From positions 1,302,001-1,366,000 of the forward strand of contig NZ_JAMBOC010000001.1 in assembly GCF_023715405.1 (NCBI RefSeq): a stretch of 64,000 bases of DNA. The letters are read 5' to 3'. The first letter of the stretch is position 1. Each line of letters begins with the position of its first letter. The notes beneath the pieces are model-generated. The model saw nothing but the letters and a program-made list of their open reading frames with translations. It searched no databases and was not told the DNA's origin. The position numbers and the translations under genes are program-made. This stretch comes from Solibacillus isronensis. Its GTDB lineage: Bacteria; Bacillota; Bacilli; Bacillales_A; Planococcaceae. Below are positions 46,009 to 55,140 of the stretch, one piece after another.

Positions 46009-46266
46009 TTAAATAAGTTCCTCTTCAAGCAAATAATATTTTGATCCGTATATTTCCACTTCATAGGTAATGATTCCAGCTGTACTTATATGAATATTTG
46101 TAATTTCCCCTACTTTATTGATAATATGGGCTTCATAAAATTTGCGATAATGATAAGTTTCACTATCCAGTTGTTCATCGATTAAGATTACCTTCACAGT
46201 ATCCATCAATTGAAACTTCGGCTGATGCTGTTCAAACTCCAGATTAAATAAATTTAGCTGCCGCAA
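46009..46266 (-). CDS. Unknown small protein
   Basis: An 85-residue, probably all-beta protein (KVILIDEQLDSETYHYRKFYEAHIINKVGEI, TYEVEIYGSKYYLLEEELI), reminiscent of a small SH3-like or KOW fold. The TTG at 46266 has AGGTG eight bases upstream. Function unknown. Confidence 0.6.
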   Translation of the reverse strand: MRQLNLFNLEFEQHQPKFQLMDTVKVILIDEQLDSETYHYRKFYEAHIINKVGEITNIHISTAGIITYEVEIYGSKYYLLEEELI

Positions 46267-46370
46267 AAAAATTCACCTGCCAACATGTATTCAACAATTA
46301 CATTCGACAAGTGAATTTAATTTCCTTTATTTAGGTGAAATGTATATAAAATTGATGCAAATCAGCTACA

Positions 46371-46625
46371 TTAATCCTGCATTTTTGGTAATGGCAAAAT
46401 CGTTTCATTATTTTTCTGCTCTGGCTTTAAATAAATGACAAGTTCTTGCTGGTATGTACCATTTTCCAGTAAATAATGATCTAATGTGTGGCTGTCATAC
46501 TGATAACCGCCAAATGGGAACGAAACACTTTCGCCTTTTACAGCAGCGAGCAGTCCCGCAACATCATTACTGACCATTTGCAATACTTCTTCAGCCGTTT
46601 CTGTTAATACAAATACAACATTCAT
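46371..46625 (-). CDS. Unknown small protein in GDPD operon
   Basis: An 84-residue soluble protein with a helix (TETAEEVLQMVSNDVAGLLAAVKG) and a beta-rich C-terminal part. Start supported by AGGAGAG. It is the last gene of an operon after the tubby-like and GDPD genes (12-bp gap). Family not recognised. Confidence 0.65.
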   Translation of the reverse strand: MNVVFVLTETAEEVLQMVSNDVAGLLAAVKGESVSFPFGGYQYDSHTLDHYLLENGTYQQELVIYLKPEQKNNETILPLPKMQD

Positions 46626-46637
46626 CTTTTTACTCTC

Positions 46638-47168
46638 CTATACCCCTATAAATAGTGTCGCCTGCGCAATGGCAATGTAAAACGCCGGGTCCTGTACCGG
46701 TGCTTCATCCCAAACAACCAGCTTAACTGAAAACATATCCGATTGTTCATTATAAACAGCAAGCCACCTTGCGATAACCTCGTCATTTATAATAAAGTTG
46801 GACCAGTCTTCCATTTCTTTATCAATTTTCATTTTAAATTTATCGCTTGAAATAAAAAGTTCGGGAACGCCAATACGCCAGTTTTCATAATTAATGATAT
46901 ATTTTTCGTTTAGAACAAAATCTTTCCCTTCAAACCACACTTTTCCGCGTCTGAAAATCTTCTTCACCTCGAACAATGATTGTCCATCATTACGAAGCAC
47001 CGCGTATTTCAAAAAATAGCGATGATCGAAATAGCCGTCCAGCAGTTTTTTCAAACCGCTATCATAAATACGCTGAACTTTCAGGATTTGCTCCCCCGCT
47101 TCATTATAAACATGCTGCTGTTCCGTAGATTTAATATCCCCTAATACTTCGTACGTATAAGTCTGCAT
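46638..47168 (-). CDS. Tubby C-terminal-like domain protein
   Basis: A 176-residue soluble protein whose strand pattern (QTYTYEVLGDIKSTEQQHVYNEAG, LFEVKKIFRRGKVWFEGKDFVL, ISSDKFKMKIDKEMEDWSNFIINDEVIARW) resembles LURP-one/tubby-like barrels in Bacillus proteins. ATG 47168 follows AAGGGG; the longer frame runs inside the upstream gene. Tubby folds bind phosphoinositides in eukaryotes; a link to glycerophospholipid or polymer turnover with the adjacent GDPD is only suggestive. Confidence 0.65.
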   Translation of the reverse strand: MQTYTYEVLGDIKSTEQQHVYNEAGEQILKVQRIYDSGLKKLLDGYFDHRYFLKYAVLRNDGQSLFEVKKIFRRGKVWFEGKDFVLNEKYIINYENWRIGVPELFISSDKFKMKIDKEMEDWSNFIINDEVIARWLAVYNEQSDMFSVKLVVWDEAPVQDPAFYIAIAQATLFIGV

Positions 47169-47178
47169 TGATTTCCCC

Positions 47179-48957
47179 TTAATAAATAATCTTAATTTTA
47201 TTGAGTATCCGTTGTAAAAAATTTTGCTTTTCATCAAATTTTTCACGTTTAGCTAGTGCCTCATCCGGATGGTCGGTAATGACGCCATTTACATTTTTCT
47301 CATAAAATTTCTGCATATCCGACTCATCATTAATCGTCCATACAAACAACTCCATACCGCGCTCTTCAACCTGCTTTTGAATATTTTTCGTTGCAAAGGA
47401 CTGTTCTACCGAAATAAAGTCGGCATTTGATTCCGGTAACTTACCGTATGCGATAGAGTATATATGACCGGTATGAATCCGGGGTTCCAGTTCTTCCAGC
47501 AGTTCCATTGTCGGTAAATCCGGTGATTGAACATAATGATAATCCAAGGCATCATATTCATCAAGCTGATCAACAAAGCGCTGCAGAAAGTCTTCTGTTT
47601 CAAAACCATGTGTTTTCAGCTCAATAAGCAATTTTATATTTAAATCACGACTCATTTCAAGCACTTCCTCAAATGAAGCAATCGTGTCGCTAAACCCATC
47701 CGCCAAAACAGTTGTTGTGACTAATTCATTCAGCGTTAAATCATAGACAATATCGTCTTCACCTGTCAAACGTGATAAAGATTTATCATGATAAACAACG
47801 AACTCCCCATCCTTCGTTTGCTGAATATCGATTTCCACTAAATCCGCTTCTGCTTCTTTTGCCGCCTCAATCGCATTCAATGTGTTTTCCACACCACCAT
47901 CCATAAAACCTCGATGGGCAACGATATTTGTATCAGGTTCGTAAATCGTTTTTTCCAAATTGATCAAATTAAAACCGCTCACAAGGAAAAACGCGAATAC
48001 AACAATTATAAAGGTCCATTGACGAATCGTTTGTCTAAATGGTTCTTCCTGAACAATTAACGGTTTATGGCGTGTTAACTGAAATGCTACCATAACGATT
48101 AACTGAGTAAAGAAAACTTGCAATATTGTAAAAAACAGGATGATGATCCCCTGTGCGAGTGTTAATGTAAAGCTTGCGGTAACAAGTCCCCAGCTCGGTT
48201 TAAAACTTTCAATGATAAATAGCGGTGTCAATATTATGAATAACGCGAACAATAAAAGCGTTAAATTGACGATAACAATAAGCCCTATCATACCGACTGT
48301 CTCAAATAATTTTCTTTTCGAAAACTGCCAGCTCATTTTTAATGCTTTAAATATTGTAACCTCTTGGTAAACCGTAAAAAATGGCCATGTAAAAATAAAG
48401 CGTAAGCTTATAAAACTCAATATAATTATTAGCACAACATATAAAATCGTGCCATTACGAGAGTTCAAAAGTTCATCTATAATAAAGCTTGGTATATTTA
48501 TATTTTGAATCAATGAAACTGGTAATAATGATGAAATAAGCGGGATTAATAATAGTAGGTATACAACAATCAGTAAGGTCTGCAAACTGATAAAATAGAC
48601 AACCTTCTGATTTAATCGTTTTAAGAGCTCTTTCCATGTGTATGGAATCGCACGCTGCTGATAGTATGCCAGTAGAATTAAAAATCCTAATTCATAATAG
48701 ATGAATAGAATTCCAATAAAAAAAATGATCCCTATCCCAAATAACGCAAACGGATGTGTCAGTAAATAAAGGATACTGTCTTGCGTAATTACCTGCACCC
48801 CTGTGATATCCATGACAATCGCTGTTATCAGCCAGATGAGCGGCAGTAGAATAAAAGCCTGCACAATCCGTAATATCGCAAACGTCCGTATATAATCGAC
48901 TCGATAATAATATAGATTTCTGAAAATTAGTTTAATAACTCGTTTAATTCTGTCCAC
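47179..48957 (-). CDS. Membrane glycerophosphodiester phosphodiesterase
   Basis: A 592-residue protein: an N-terminal GDPD membrane domain of about eight helices (residues 1-335) and a C-terminal GP-PDE domain with the catalytic motif VAHRGFMDGGVENTLNAIEAA, metal ligands DLVEIDIQQTKDGEFVVYHD, and LLIELKTHG. The enzyme releases glycerol-3-phosphate from glycerophosphodiesters or from lipoteichoic acid-type polymers. It leads a three-gene operon (10-bp gap to the tubby-like gene). Confidence 0.92.
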   Translation of the reverse strand: MDRIKRVIKLIFRNLYYYRVDYIRTFAILRIVQAFILLPLIWLITAIVMDITGVQVITQDSILYLLTHPFALFGIGIIFFIGILFIYYELGFLILLAYYQQRAIPYTWKELLKRLNQKVVYFISLQTLLIVVYLLLLIPLISSLLPVSLIQNINIPSFIIDELLNSRNGTILYVVLIIILSFISLRFIFTWPFFTVYQEVTIFKALKMSWQFSKRKLFETVGMIGLIVIVNLTLLLFALFIILTPLFIIESFKPSWGLVTASFTLTLAQGIIILFFTILQVFFTQLIVMVAFQLTRHKPLIVQEEPFRQTIRQWTFIIVVFAFFLVSGFNLINLEKTIYEPDTNIVAHRGFMDGGVENTLNAIEAAKEAEADLVEIDIQQTKDGEFVVYHDKSLSRLTGEDDIVYDLTLNELVTTTVLADGFSDTIASFEEVLEMSRDLNIKLLIELKTHGFETEDFLQRFVDQLDEYDALDYHYVQSPDLPTMELLEELEPRIHTGHIYSIAYGKLPESNADFISVEQSFATKNIQKQVEERGMELFVWTINDESDMQKFYEKNVNGVITDHPDEALAKREKFDEKQNFLQRILNKIKIIY

Positions 48958-48987
48958 AAGACTTCCTCCGACTATTAAATTCTATCT

Positions 48988-49638
48988 CTATTTTTGGTTT
49001 TTCTTTATATATTCCTTCGTTTGAAGCAATGTATTTGTAAATACTTCTATTGGCTCCACCCCTCTGATTCCGTAATGGTCTTCAAAGACGAAGAAAGGAA
49101 CACTTGATATTTGCAGCTGCTGTGCCTCATATCGATCCAGCATTAGCTCTTGAGTGAATTGTCCTTCCCTTATTATTTTTTGTGCCATGTTTCGGTCGAT
49201 GCCAATCTGTTCGCAAATGGCCAACAGTGCCGCGCTGTCATTTAAATTAAGACCTTCCGAAAATAAATGTTCCATCACAATATCTACAAATTCCAGTTCT
49301 TTTTCATAAAGTTTTGCGAGCTTAGATAAACGATGGGCATTTTTTGTATTGGCCAGCACTACCTTATCAAAGTTGAATAAGACTCCTGCATCCTGTGCAT
49401 GCATCTCCAACGCTTCCATAAATTCTTCCGTTTTACGGAGATCATTGTTTTTCTTTTTAAAGATTGTGTCGACATAAGGTATTGTTTCCGTCTTTGAAGC
49501 AGTAGGATTTAGTTCGAACGCCCTGTAAACGACTTCCGTTTCCTCACCTAAATTTAACTGCTTAATTGCTTGGAATAATTTCGTTTTTGCGATATAACAA
49601 AACGGACAAGCAAAATCGGAAAAAATTTCTATTTTCAT
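48988..49638 (-). CDS. DsbA-family (FrnE-like) thiol oxidoreductase
   Basis: A 216-residue thioredoxin-fold protein with CPFC at residues 11-14 and the cis-proline region ISSVPFFVFEDHYGIRGVEP. No signal peptide, so it is a cytoplasmic FrnE-type enzyme, possibly dithiol isomerase or polyketide-type oxidoreductase. GGGGG precedes the ATG. Partner unknown. Confidence 0.9.
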   Translation of the reverse strand: MKIEIFSDFACPFCYIAKTKLFQAIKQLNLGEETEVVYRAFELNPTASKTETIPYVDTIFKKKNNDLRKTEEFMEALEMHAQDAGVLFNFDKVVLANTKNAHRLSKLAKLYEKELEFVDIVMEHLFSEGLNLNDSAALLAICEQIGIDRNMAQKIIREGQFTQELMLDRYEAQQLQISSVPFFVFEDHYGIRGVEPIEVFTNTLLQTKEYIKKNQK

Positions 49639-49713
49639 ATTCTCTCCCCCTAATAATTATGTATTTATCCCTCTATTCTATGGCTTTTTTTATACAATAC
49701 CCAAAAATTCAAA

Positions 49714-49743
49714 GAAAAAAGCCGAACCCAACATGGATTCGAC
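49714..49743 (-). terminator. Terminator of aspartokinase gene
   Basis: In the minus-strand RNA GUCGAAUCC pairs with GGGUUCGGC (two G-U) and six U residues follow. Confidence 0.75.
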
Positions 49744-49753
49744 TAAATATTAT

Positions 49754-51115
49754 CTAAAATGAAGTAATTGCTGCAAAAAATTCTTCATAAAGTCCCTTTA
49801 AAATTTGATCTTCAAATTCCGAACGAACGCCAAACACAAGACTAACTTCCGAAGAACCTTGATTAATCATTTCAATATTCGCACCTGTTGCAGAAATAGC
49901 AGTTGCAGCACGTGCTGCCAAGCCTGTATTATGGCGCATGCCTTCCCCGACAATGACAATCATTGAAAAGTTATGGCTGAATTGAACATCATCTGCACAT
50001 AGTTCATTTTTAACGCGTTTTACAATACGCTCTTCAATTTCAGTTGTCAGCTGGCTTGAACGCATAATAACTGAAATATCATCTAAACCAGATGGTGTAT
50101 GCTCATAAGAAATGTTTTCTTCTTCAATAATTTGAAGAAGCTTGCGGCCAAAGCCAACTTCTCGATTCATTAAATATTTTGATACATATAGAATTGAAAA
50201 ACCACTGTCTGCTGAAATCCCTGTAACCGGGCGATTTGTTGCCGGACGAGTTGGTAAAATTAACGTCCCGGATGCAGATGGGTTATTTGTGTTTTTAATA
50301 TTGACCGGAATACCTTGTTTATAGACCGGCATTAGTGCTTCATCATGGAATACGGAAAAACCTGCATACGATAATTCACGCATTTCGCGATACGTAATTT
50401 CCTTAATATCAACTGGATCATTTACGACTTTAGGATTAGCAGCGAAAACGCAGTCTACATCCGTAAAGTTTTCATAAAGCTTTGCCCCAACGGCAGATGC
50501 TAAAATTGAACCTGTAATATCCGATCCACCACGGTCAAATGTACGTAATACGCCTGCTTTTGTATAACCGAAGAATCCAGGGAAAATAATAATCTCCTCT
50601 GTATTTTTCAATACACTTAAGTTTTCGTATGCTTCTGGAAGTGCATACGTACGTTCCGGGAAGTCATTTAAAATTAACTTATCTTTTGGACTTACATATT
50701 TTGCCGGCATACCAATTGCATTAAAATAACACGCAATTAGTTTTGCGTTGTTATCCTCACCGCTTGCTTTTATATTATCTAAGAATAAGTCTTTGTCTGA
50801 CCAATTTTCTGTCACACGCCCGCGTATATCCTGTTCAATAATATCTGAAATTGTATTGTCTAAACCAAGATCTTCAGCGATATTACGGTAACGATTTACT
50901 ACAGCCTTAATTTTTGATTCAACATCACCCTTATTAATCACGGTGTTTGCTAAATCTATTAATAAATCCGTAACTTTAATATCATCACCTGAACGCTTAC
51001 CAGGCGCAGAAACAGCGACAATCTTTCTTTCAGGATTAGACTTCACAATGCTTGCTACTTTTTTGATTTGTTCTGCACTCGCGACAGATGTGCCGCCAAA
51101 TTTACATACTATCAT
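49754..51115 (-). CDS. yclM: Aspartate kinase, class III (YclM-like)
   Basis: A 453-residue aspartokinase phosphorylating L-aspartate, the entry to the Lys/Thr/Met pathway. KFGGTSVA, the kinase core FPGFFGYTKAGVLRTFDRGGSDITG, and two C-terminal ACT domains (GFSILYVSKYLMNREVGF; MIVIVGEGMRHNTGLAARA) are present. The lack of an internal beta-subunit start and the sequence style place it with B. subtilis YclM (aspartokinase III). I see no lysine riboswitch upstream. Confidence 0.93.
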   Translation of the reverse strand: MIVCKFGGTSVASAEQIKKVASIVKSNPERKIVAVSAPGKRSGDDIKVTDLLIDLANTVINKGDVESKIKAVVNRYRNIAEDLGLDNTISDIIEQDIRGRVTENWSDKDLFLDNIKASGEDNNAKLIACYFNAIGMPAKYVSPKDKLILNDFPERTYALPEAYENLSVLKNTEEIIIFPGFFGYTKAGVLRTFDRGGSDITGSILASAVGAKLYENFTDVDCVFAANPKVVNDPVDIKEITYREMRELSYAGFSVFHDEALMPVYKQGIPVNIKNTNNPSASGTLILPTRPATNRPVTGISADSGFSILYVSKYLMNREVGFGRKLLQIIEEENISYEHTPSGLDDISVIMRSSQLTTEIEERIVKRVKNELCADDVQFSHNFSMIVIVGEGMRHNTGLAARAATAISATGANIEMINQGSSEVSLVFGVRSEFEDQILKGLYEEFFAAITSF

Positions 51116-51500
51116 CTCATCATATCCTTACTCTCAAAATTGATATTTGTACTCACCGAAAAAACATTTGACTTTACACAGTGTACAAATTTATCCTATT
51201 TCAGTCAAGACTATTCAGTAAATTCATTAATCTATTTAGTCAAAATACGAATAATTCGTCATTTTGTCAATATATTATATGAGATTTTTATAAAAAATGA
51301 TATTTATTTGTTCAATTTTAGAGCATCTTTACAATAAAAAAATAATTATATCCTGTTAGGCAAATGAAGTGACCAAATAGTTAAACAACCTTCACTACAA
51401 TCCATAGTAATGAATAAATGTTTGTTCCCCCATTCGACTGTAAATTAATCTATAATTACTACAATAGGAGTTGTAATTATTATTGGTAGGAGAAGGATAT
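51116..51500. other. Divergent spacer between aspartokinase and topB
   Basis: A 385-bp AT-rich spacer. No gene or riboswitch seen. It has an operator-like palindrome near 51239-51268 and an 8-bp inverted repeat (ATAATTAC, GTAATTAT) near 51453-51481 around the topB ribosome site. Confidence 0.45.
51239..51268. promoter_or_regulatory. Operator-like palindrome
   Basis: ACGAAT-A-ATTCGT (51247-51259) is a perfect 13-bp palindrome, extended on both sides by CAAAAT and ATTTTG with a one-base bulge. Target gene and regulator unknown; it lies about 125 bp before the aspartokinase start. Confidence 0.4.
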
Positions 51501-53675
51501 ATGAAAATAGTAATTGCAGAAAAACCAGATCAGGCAGCAAAATTGGCTGCCCCATTTTCATTCACTAAAAAGGCTGGTTATTTTGAAGTTAAGCAAAACA
51601 CTTACTTTCCAGAAGGTGCTCTCATTACATGGGCGATCGGTCACCTCTGTGAATTGAAGGCCCCGGAAGAATACAACGCTTCCTGGAAGAAATGGACGTT
51701 GGAAACATTGCCGATCATCCCAGACCGTTTCGAATATAAAGTTACTAAAACAAAATATAAGCAATTCAATATTATAAAAACACTCGTGAAAAGACCGGAC
51801 ATTCGGGAAATTATTATTGGCGGGGATGCGGGGCGCGAAGGCGAGCTTATAATACGTACGATTTTAAAAGTATGCGGTGTGAATAAACCGATGAAACGAT
51901 TATGGATATCCTCTTTAACGGAAAATGCGGTAAAAAACGGATTTGCAAACTTATTGCCGGAAGAAAAAACTAAAAACATTTATTTTGAAGCATTAAGCCG
52001 CTCCTGTGCTGATTGGTTAATCGGTATTAATACATCCAGATTGTACACGGTGCTCCTTAAACGTAATGGAATAAAAGATGTTTTCTCCATTGGAAGAGTA
52101 CAAACACCGACATTAGCGCTCATCGTAAAACGGGAACATGAAATTGCGAACTTTAAACCTGAACCGTTCTGGGAAGTGGAAGCGGAATTTAATTTTAACG
52201 GCAAAATACTAAAAGCGAAATGGCATAAAAATAGCGTGACAAGGCTTCTAGAGGAACGCCAGGCAATTGCTGCCGCCAATTTTTGCATCAATAAAAACAT
52301 AGAAATTACGAACATCAAAAAGGAAACGAAGGAATATGCGCCACCTCTTTTGTTCAATCTGTCTGCCCTACAGGCAACAGCAAACAAAGCGTTTAAATTT
52401 TCACCACAAATGACGCTCGATATTTTACAGAAGCTTTATTTAAAAGGTGTCGTTTCCTATCCTAGATCAGATTCCCAATTTTTAACGAATGAGGAAGCAA
52501 AAACATTGCCGGCCATTCTCGGTCAGCTAGGTAAGTTAGATCAATATAAAAATCTGTTGCCTCCACCGACAACTTCACTTATGAACAATAAACGGTTCGT
52601 GAACGAAAAAAAGGTAACCGATCACCATGCCATTATTATTACTGAACAAGTTCCGAATATGGCAAAGCTCAGTGCCGAGGAAGCAAAAATTTATGATTTA
52701 GTTGCAAGGCAAGTCATTGCGGCACATTACAATAATGCCGTATTCTCCTATACAACGATTCACTCGCTTGTCGATAATCGTGCTGAGTTTATTTCTAAAG
52801 GGAAAGTATTGCTGGAGGAAGGTTGGCGCAAAGTCATTCATCATTCAAAAGATAGTGCTGACAAAGATGAACTGCTCCCCCTTCTTCAGGAAAATGAGCA
52901 AGGGACAGTTGTAAAAGCGAATGTAAAGAAAGGTGAAACCCAGCCGCCAAACCGCTATTCTGAAGGTAATTTAATTACTGTCATGAAAACAGCAGGCAAA
53001 CATTTGGAAGATGCGGAACTGGAAAAGGTTTTATCGAAAACAGAAGGATTAGGTACGGAAGCGACACGCGCCGGAATTATCGGCACACTGAAAGACCGGA
53101 ACTATATCGAAGTGAGGAAAAACCAAGTGTTTGCAACGACGAAAGGAATGCTGCTCATTGAAGCACTAGGTGAAAGCATTTTAACGTCCGCTTCAATGAC
53201 AGCTAAATGGGAGCAGCGCCTTTCTGAAATTGGTGAAGGGAACGCTTCCCCACAAGTATTTATGGAACAGGTGAAAAAACTGACAGATAAGTTGATAGTT
53301 GATGCCGGCGAGCGGGAAAAAGAATGGGCATTCAATCAAAACGATGTGGAGAAAATCACCGAAAACAATCCATATACGAAAAAGTATAACAAAGTGAAAA
53401 CTGTTGTCGGTAAATGCATCCTTTGTGATGGATCCATTGTCGACCACGGTACTTTTTACGGTTGTTCGAATTATAAGAAAGCCAGCTGTAAATTTTCGGT
53501 TTCCAAAAAAATACTCGGAAAAACAATTACGCAAACGAATCTGAAGAAATTATTGGCTTCCGGTGAAACAGACTTGATTAAAGGATTTAAAAAAGGCGGT
53601 AAAATCTTCAACGCCCACCTCATTTGGGATGAGAAGGAACGAAAGACAAGCTTCAAGTTTACAAATACAAAGTAA
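51501..53675 (+). CDS. topB: DNA topoisomerase III
   Basis: A 724-residue type IA topoisomerase that decatenates DNA. The Toprim domain (IAEKPDQAAKLA; IIGGDAGREGELI), the active-site tyrosine in VSYPRSDSQFL, SIGRVQTPTLALIVKRE, and GTEATRAGII are intact. A C-terminal zinc-ribbon-like domain remains (CILCDGSIVDHG, YGCSNYKKASC). ATG 51501 follows GGAGAAGG. Length agrees with B. subtilis TopB. Confidence 0.95.
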   Translation: MKIVIAEKPDQAAKLAAPFSFTKKAGYFEVKQNTYFPEGALITWAIGHLCELKAPEEYNASWKKWTLETLPIIPDRFEYKVTKTKYKQFNIIKTLVKRPDIREIIIGGDAGREGELIIRTILKVCGVNKPMKRLWISSLTENAVKNGFANLLPEEKTKNIYFEALSRSCADWLIGINTSRLYTVLLKRNGIKDVFSIGRVQTPTLALIVKREHEIANFKPEPFWEVEAEFNFNGKILKAKWHKNSVTRLLEERQAIAAANFCINKNIEITNIKKETKEYAPPLLFNLSALQATANKAFKFSPQMTLDILQKLYLKGVVSYPRSDSQFLTNEEAKTLPAILGQLGKLDQYKNLLPPPTTSLMNNKRFVNEKKVTDHHAIIITEQVPNMAKLSAEEAKIYDLVARQVIAAHYNNAVFSYTTIHSLVDNRAEFISKGKVLLEEGWRKVIHHSKDSADKDELLPLLQENEQGTVVKANVKKGETQPPNRYSEGNLITVMKTAGKHLEDAELEKVLSKTEGLGTEATRAGIIGTLKDRNYIEVRKNQVFATTKGMLLIEALGESILTSASMTAKWEQRLSEIGEGNASPQVFMEQVKKLTDKLIVDAGEREKEWAFNQNDVEKITENNPYTKKYNKVKTVVGKCILCDGSIVDHGTFYGCSNYKKASCKFSVSKKILGKTITQTNLKKLLASGETDLIKGFKKGGKIFNAHLIWDEKERKTSFKFTNTK

Positions 53676-53697
53676 TCAACTCCCTTTAAAAGATAAC

Positions 53698-53735
53698 ACC
53701 CCGAAAGTTAGCGTAGAACATTTAACTTTCGGGGT
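53698..53735. terminator. Terminator of topB
   Basis: A 13-bp perfect stem (ACCCCGAAAGTTA with TAACTTTCGGGGT) between topB and the convergent gene. Confidence 0.85.
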
Positions 53736-53752
53736 AATTTCTTATCTCTTAA

Positions 53753-54109
53753 TCAATAATTTAACCTGTTATCATTCCTGTATTTTAACCACGCATCTAT
53801 TTCTGTTTTAATAAATCTTTTCTGATTATCGAGCAAAAGGTACGGGATAAACTGATAAGTATCATAGCTGCTTAATCCCTCCCTTTGCCAATCATCATGC
53901 GAGATAATAATGTCAATGGATTGTTCGCTTATTTGAAGATATTCAGCAAGCTGAGTTATTGTCATTAAATCAGGTATAGAACTGGTGGCAATTTCTGTAC
54001 CTTCATCAATATTAGTTGTGTTCGAAGCTGTATTATTTACTATAAAAGCAGCTATTATGATGGATAATCCCAACAGTACTATCCCAATTAAATATGTTGA
54101 TTGTCTCAA
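53753..54109 (-). CDS. Membrane-anchored protein with excisionase-like HTH
   Basis: A 118-residue protein: one N-terminal membrane helix (YLIGIVLLGLSIIIAAFIV), a Thr/Asn/Ser linker, then DLMTITQLAEYLQISEQSIDII and FIPYLLLDNQKRFIKTEIDAWLKYR. The second half follows the MerR-like excisionase (HTH_17) pattern in which a helix-turn-helix reads its binding site and a wing ends in a KxEIDxWL helix. If oriented with the domain inside it could bind DNA at the membrane. TTG start after GGAGG. Confidence 0.65.
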   Translation of the reverse strand: MRQSTYLIGIVLLGLSIIIAAFIVNNTASNTTNIDEGTEIATSSIPDLMTITQLAEYLQISEQSIDIIISHDDWQREGLSSYDTYQFIPYLLLDNQKRFIKTEIDAWLKYRNDNRLNY

Positions 54110-54180
54110 ATCAGTGCCTCCTACTTAAATACAATGTGAAAACGCTATTTTTCTACTTGATAAGGCATCTATTACAACTA

Positions 54181-54543
54181 TCATTTTAAAGGTAATTGGA
54201 TTGTTTCCGATTGAGTATCCCAATTAATAGTCGCTTTAAGCTCTGATCCTTCCGTTGCATTAGAACAGCCATAAGGCATAAAAAACATTCCATTTTCATC
54301 TAAAGAGATGGAGGCCCCTTCTTTATTGTCAACACTAAACTCCAATTGCTCTGGCATCGGATCATTACCTAGGTATTTTATATAGCCTTTAGTAGAATTG
54401 CAGCCATTATCATCTGTCACTGCATATTGAACTCTCCAATTTTCACTTTCACCAAAAAACACATAATCTTTTTGTATGCAGGCAGATAAAAGAGTAGCAC
54501 TAAACAATATTAGTATTCCTATTTTCCAACTAACGAGTTTCAA
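54181..54543 (-). CDS. Small lipoprotein
   Basis: A 120-residue lipoprotein with lipobox LLSAC (cysteine near residue 22) and a small beta-sandwich-like mature domain with two further cysteines (DNGCNSTKG, YGCSNATEG) that may form a disulfide. TTG start after GGAGGTG. Function unknown. Confidence 0.72.
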   Translation of the reverse strand: MKLVSWKIGILILFSATLLSACIQKDYVFFGESENWRVQYAVTDDNGCNSTKGYIKYLGNDPMPEQLEFSVDNKEGASISLDENGMFFMPYGCSNATEGSELKATINWDTQSETIQLPLK

Positions 54544-54577
54544 TACAACACCTCCACAGTCCAGATCTCAGTATGGC

Positions 54578-55102
54578 TTACTCCTTGATGAAACCAATCA
54601 CTCGATCTATGTAACTCTCTATAGGTTCATTAGTATCTACAACAATATATGAACCTTCATTAGGTTTCTTACTATTTTCAATAGTGAATTTAAATGTTTC
54701 TTCTGAGCTGGCCGCTTCAATTTGACTAACCATTCTATTTCGATTTTTTAATCTATTATTAATTTCTTGAAAATCATTCAGATAACACTCAACGTATTTG
54801 TATGTGACATTATACTTTTTTGACAATCTTATGCCTCGATCCACCATTTCCTGATAAAGACAAGGACTATCTAAAACGACATTTTGTCCTTGTGATAAAT
54901 GAAATTCCACTAATGACCAATCAACATTATAGGCAATTTTACCAACAAATTTTTTCTCTATTGAAATTTCTTCAAATGACGATAATAATGAAGATTTTAC
55001 AATGTCATGATCTATTACGACTGCCCCTGTTCTCTTTGCAATATGTCGAGAAAGCGTGGACTTGCCGGTCCCCGGGAATCCGGACATTTGTATGAAAAAC
55101 AT
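54578..55102 (-). CDS. P-loop kinase/AAA family protein
   Basis: A 174-residue P-loop protein. Walker A is SGFPGTGKST, followed by VIDHDIVKSSLL and VVLDSPCLYQEMVDRG; the layout is that of small-molecule or polynucleotide kinase-like proteins of the zeta toxin/chloramphenicol phosphotransferase group. No antitoxin gene is adjacent. ATG 55102 is nine bases after GTGAG. Substrate unknown. Confidence 0.82.
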   Translation of the reverse strand: MFFIQMSGFPGTGKSTLSRHIAKRTGAVVIDHDIVKSSLLSSFEEISIEKKFVGKIAYNVDWSLVEFHLSQGQNVVLDSPCLYQEMVDRGIRLSKKYNVTYKYVECYLNDFQEINNRLKNRNRMVSQIEAASSEETFKFTIENSKKPNEGSYIVVDTNEPIESYIDRVIGFIKE

Positions 55103-55140
55103 GTTTAACAACTCACTTTTTTCGTAATTTTATTAAACTA

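Noticed and set aside
51116..51500. Lysine riboswitch (L-box) before the aspartokinase gene
   Set aside because: No L-box landmarks or terminator hairpin were found; class III aspartokinase of B. subtilis is not under an L-box either.
54578..55102. Zeta-type toxin of a toxin-antitoxin pair
   Set aside because: The P-loop kinase fold is compatible, but no small antitoxin gene is adjacent.
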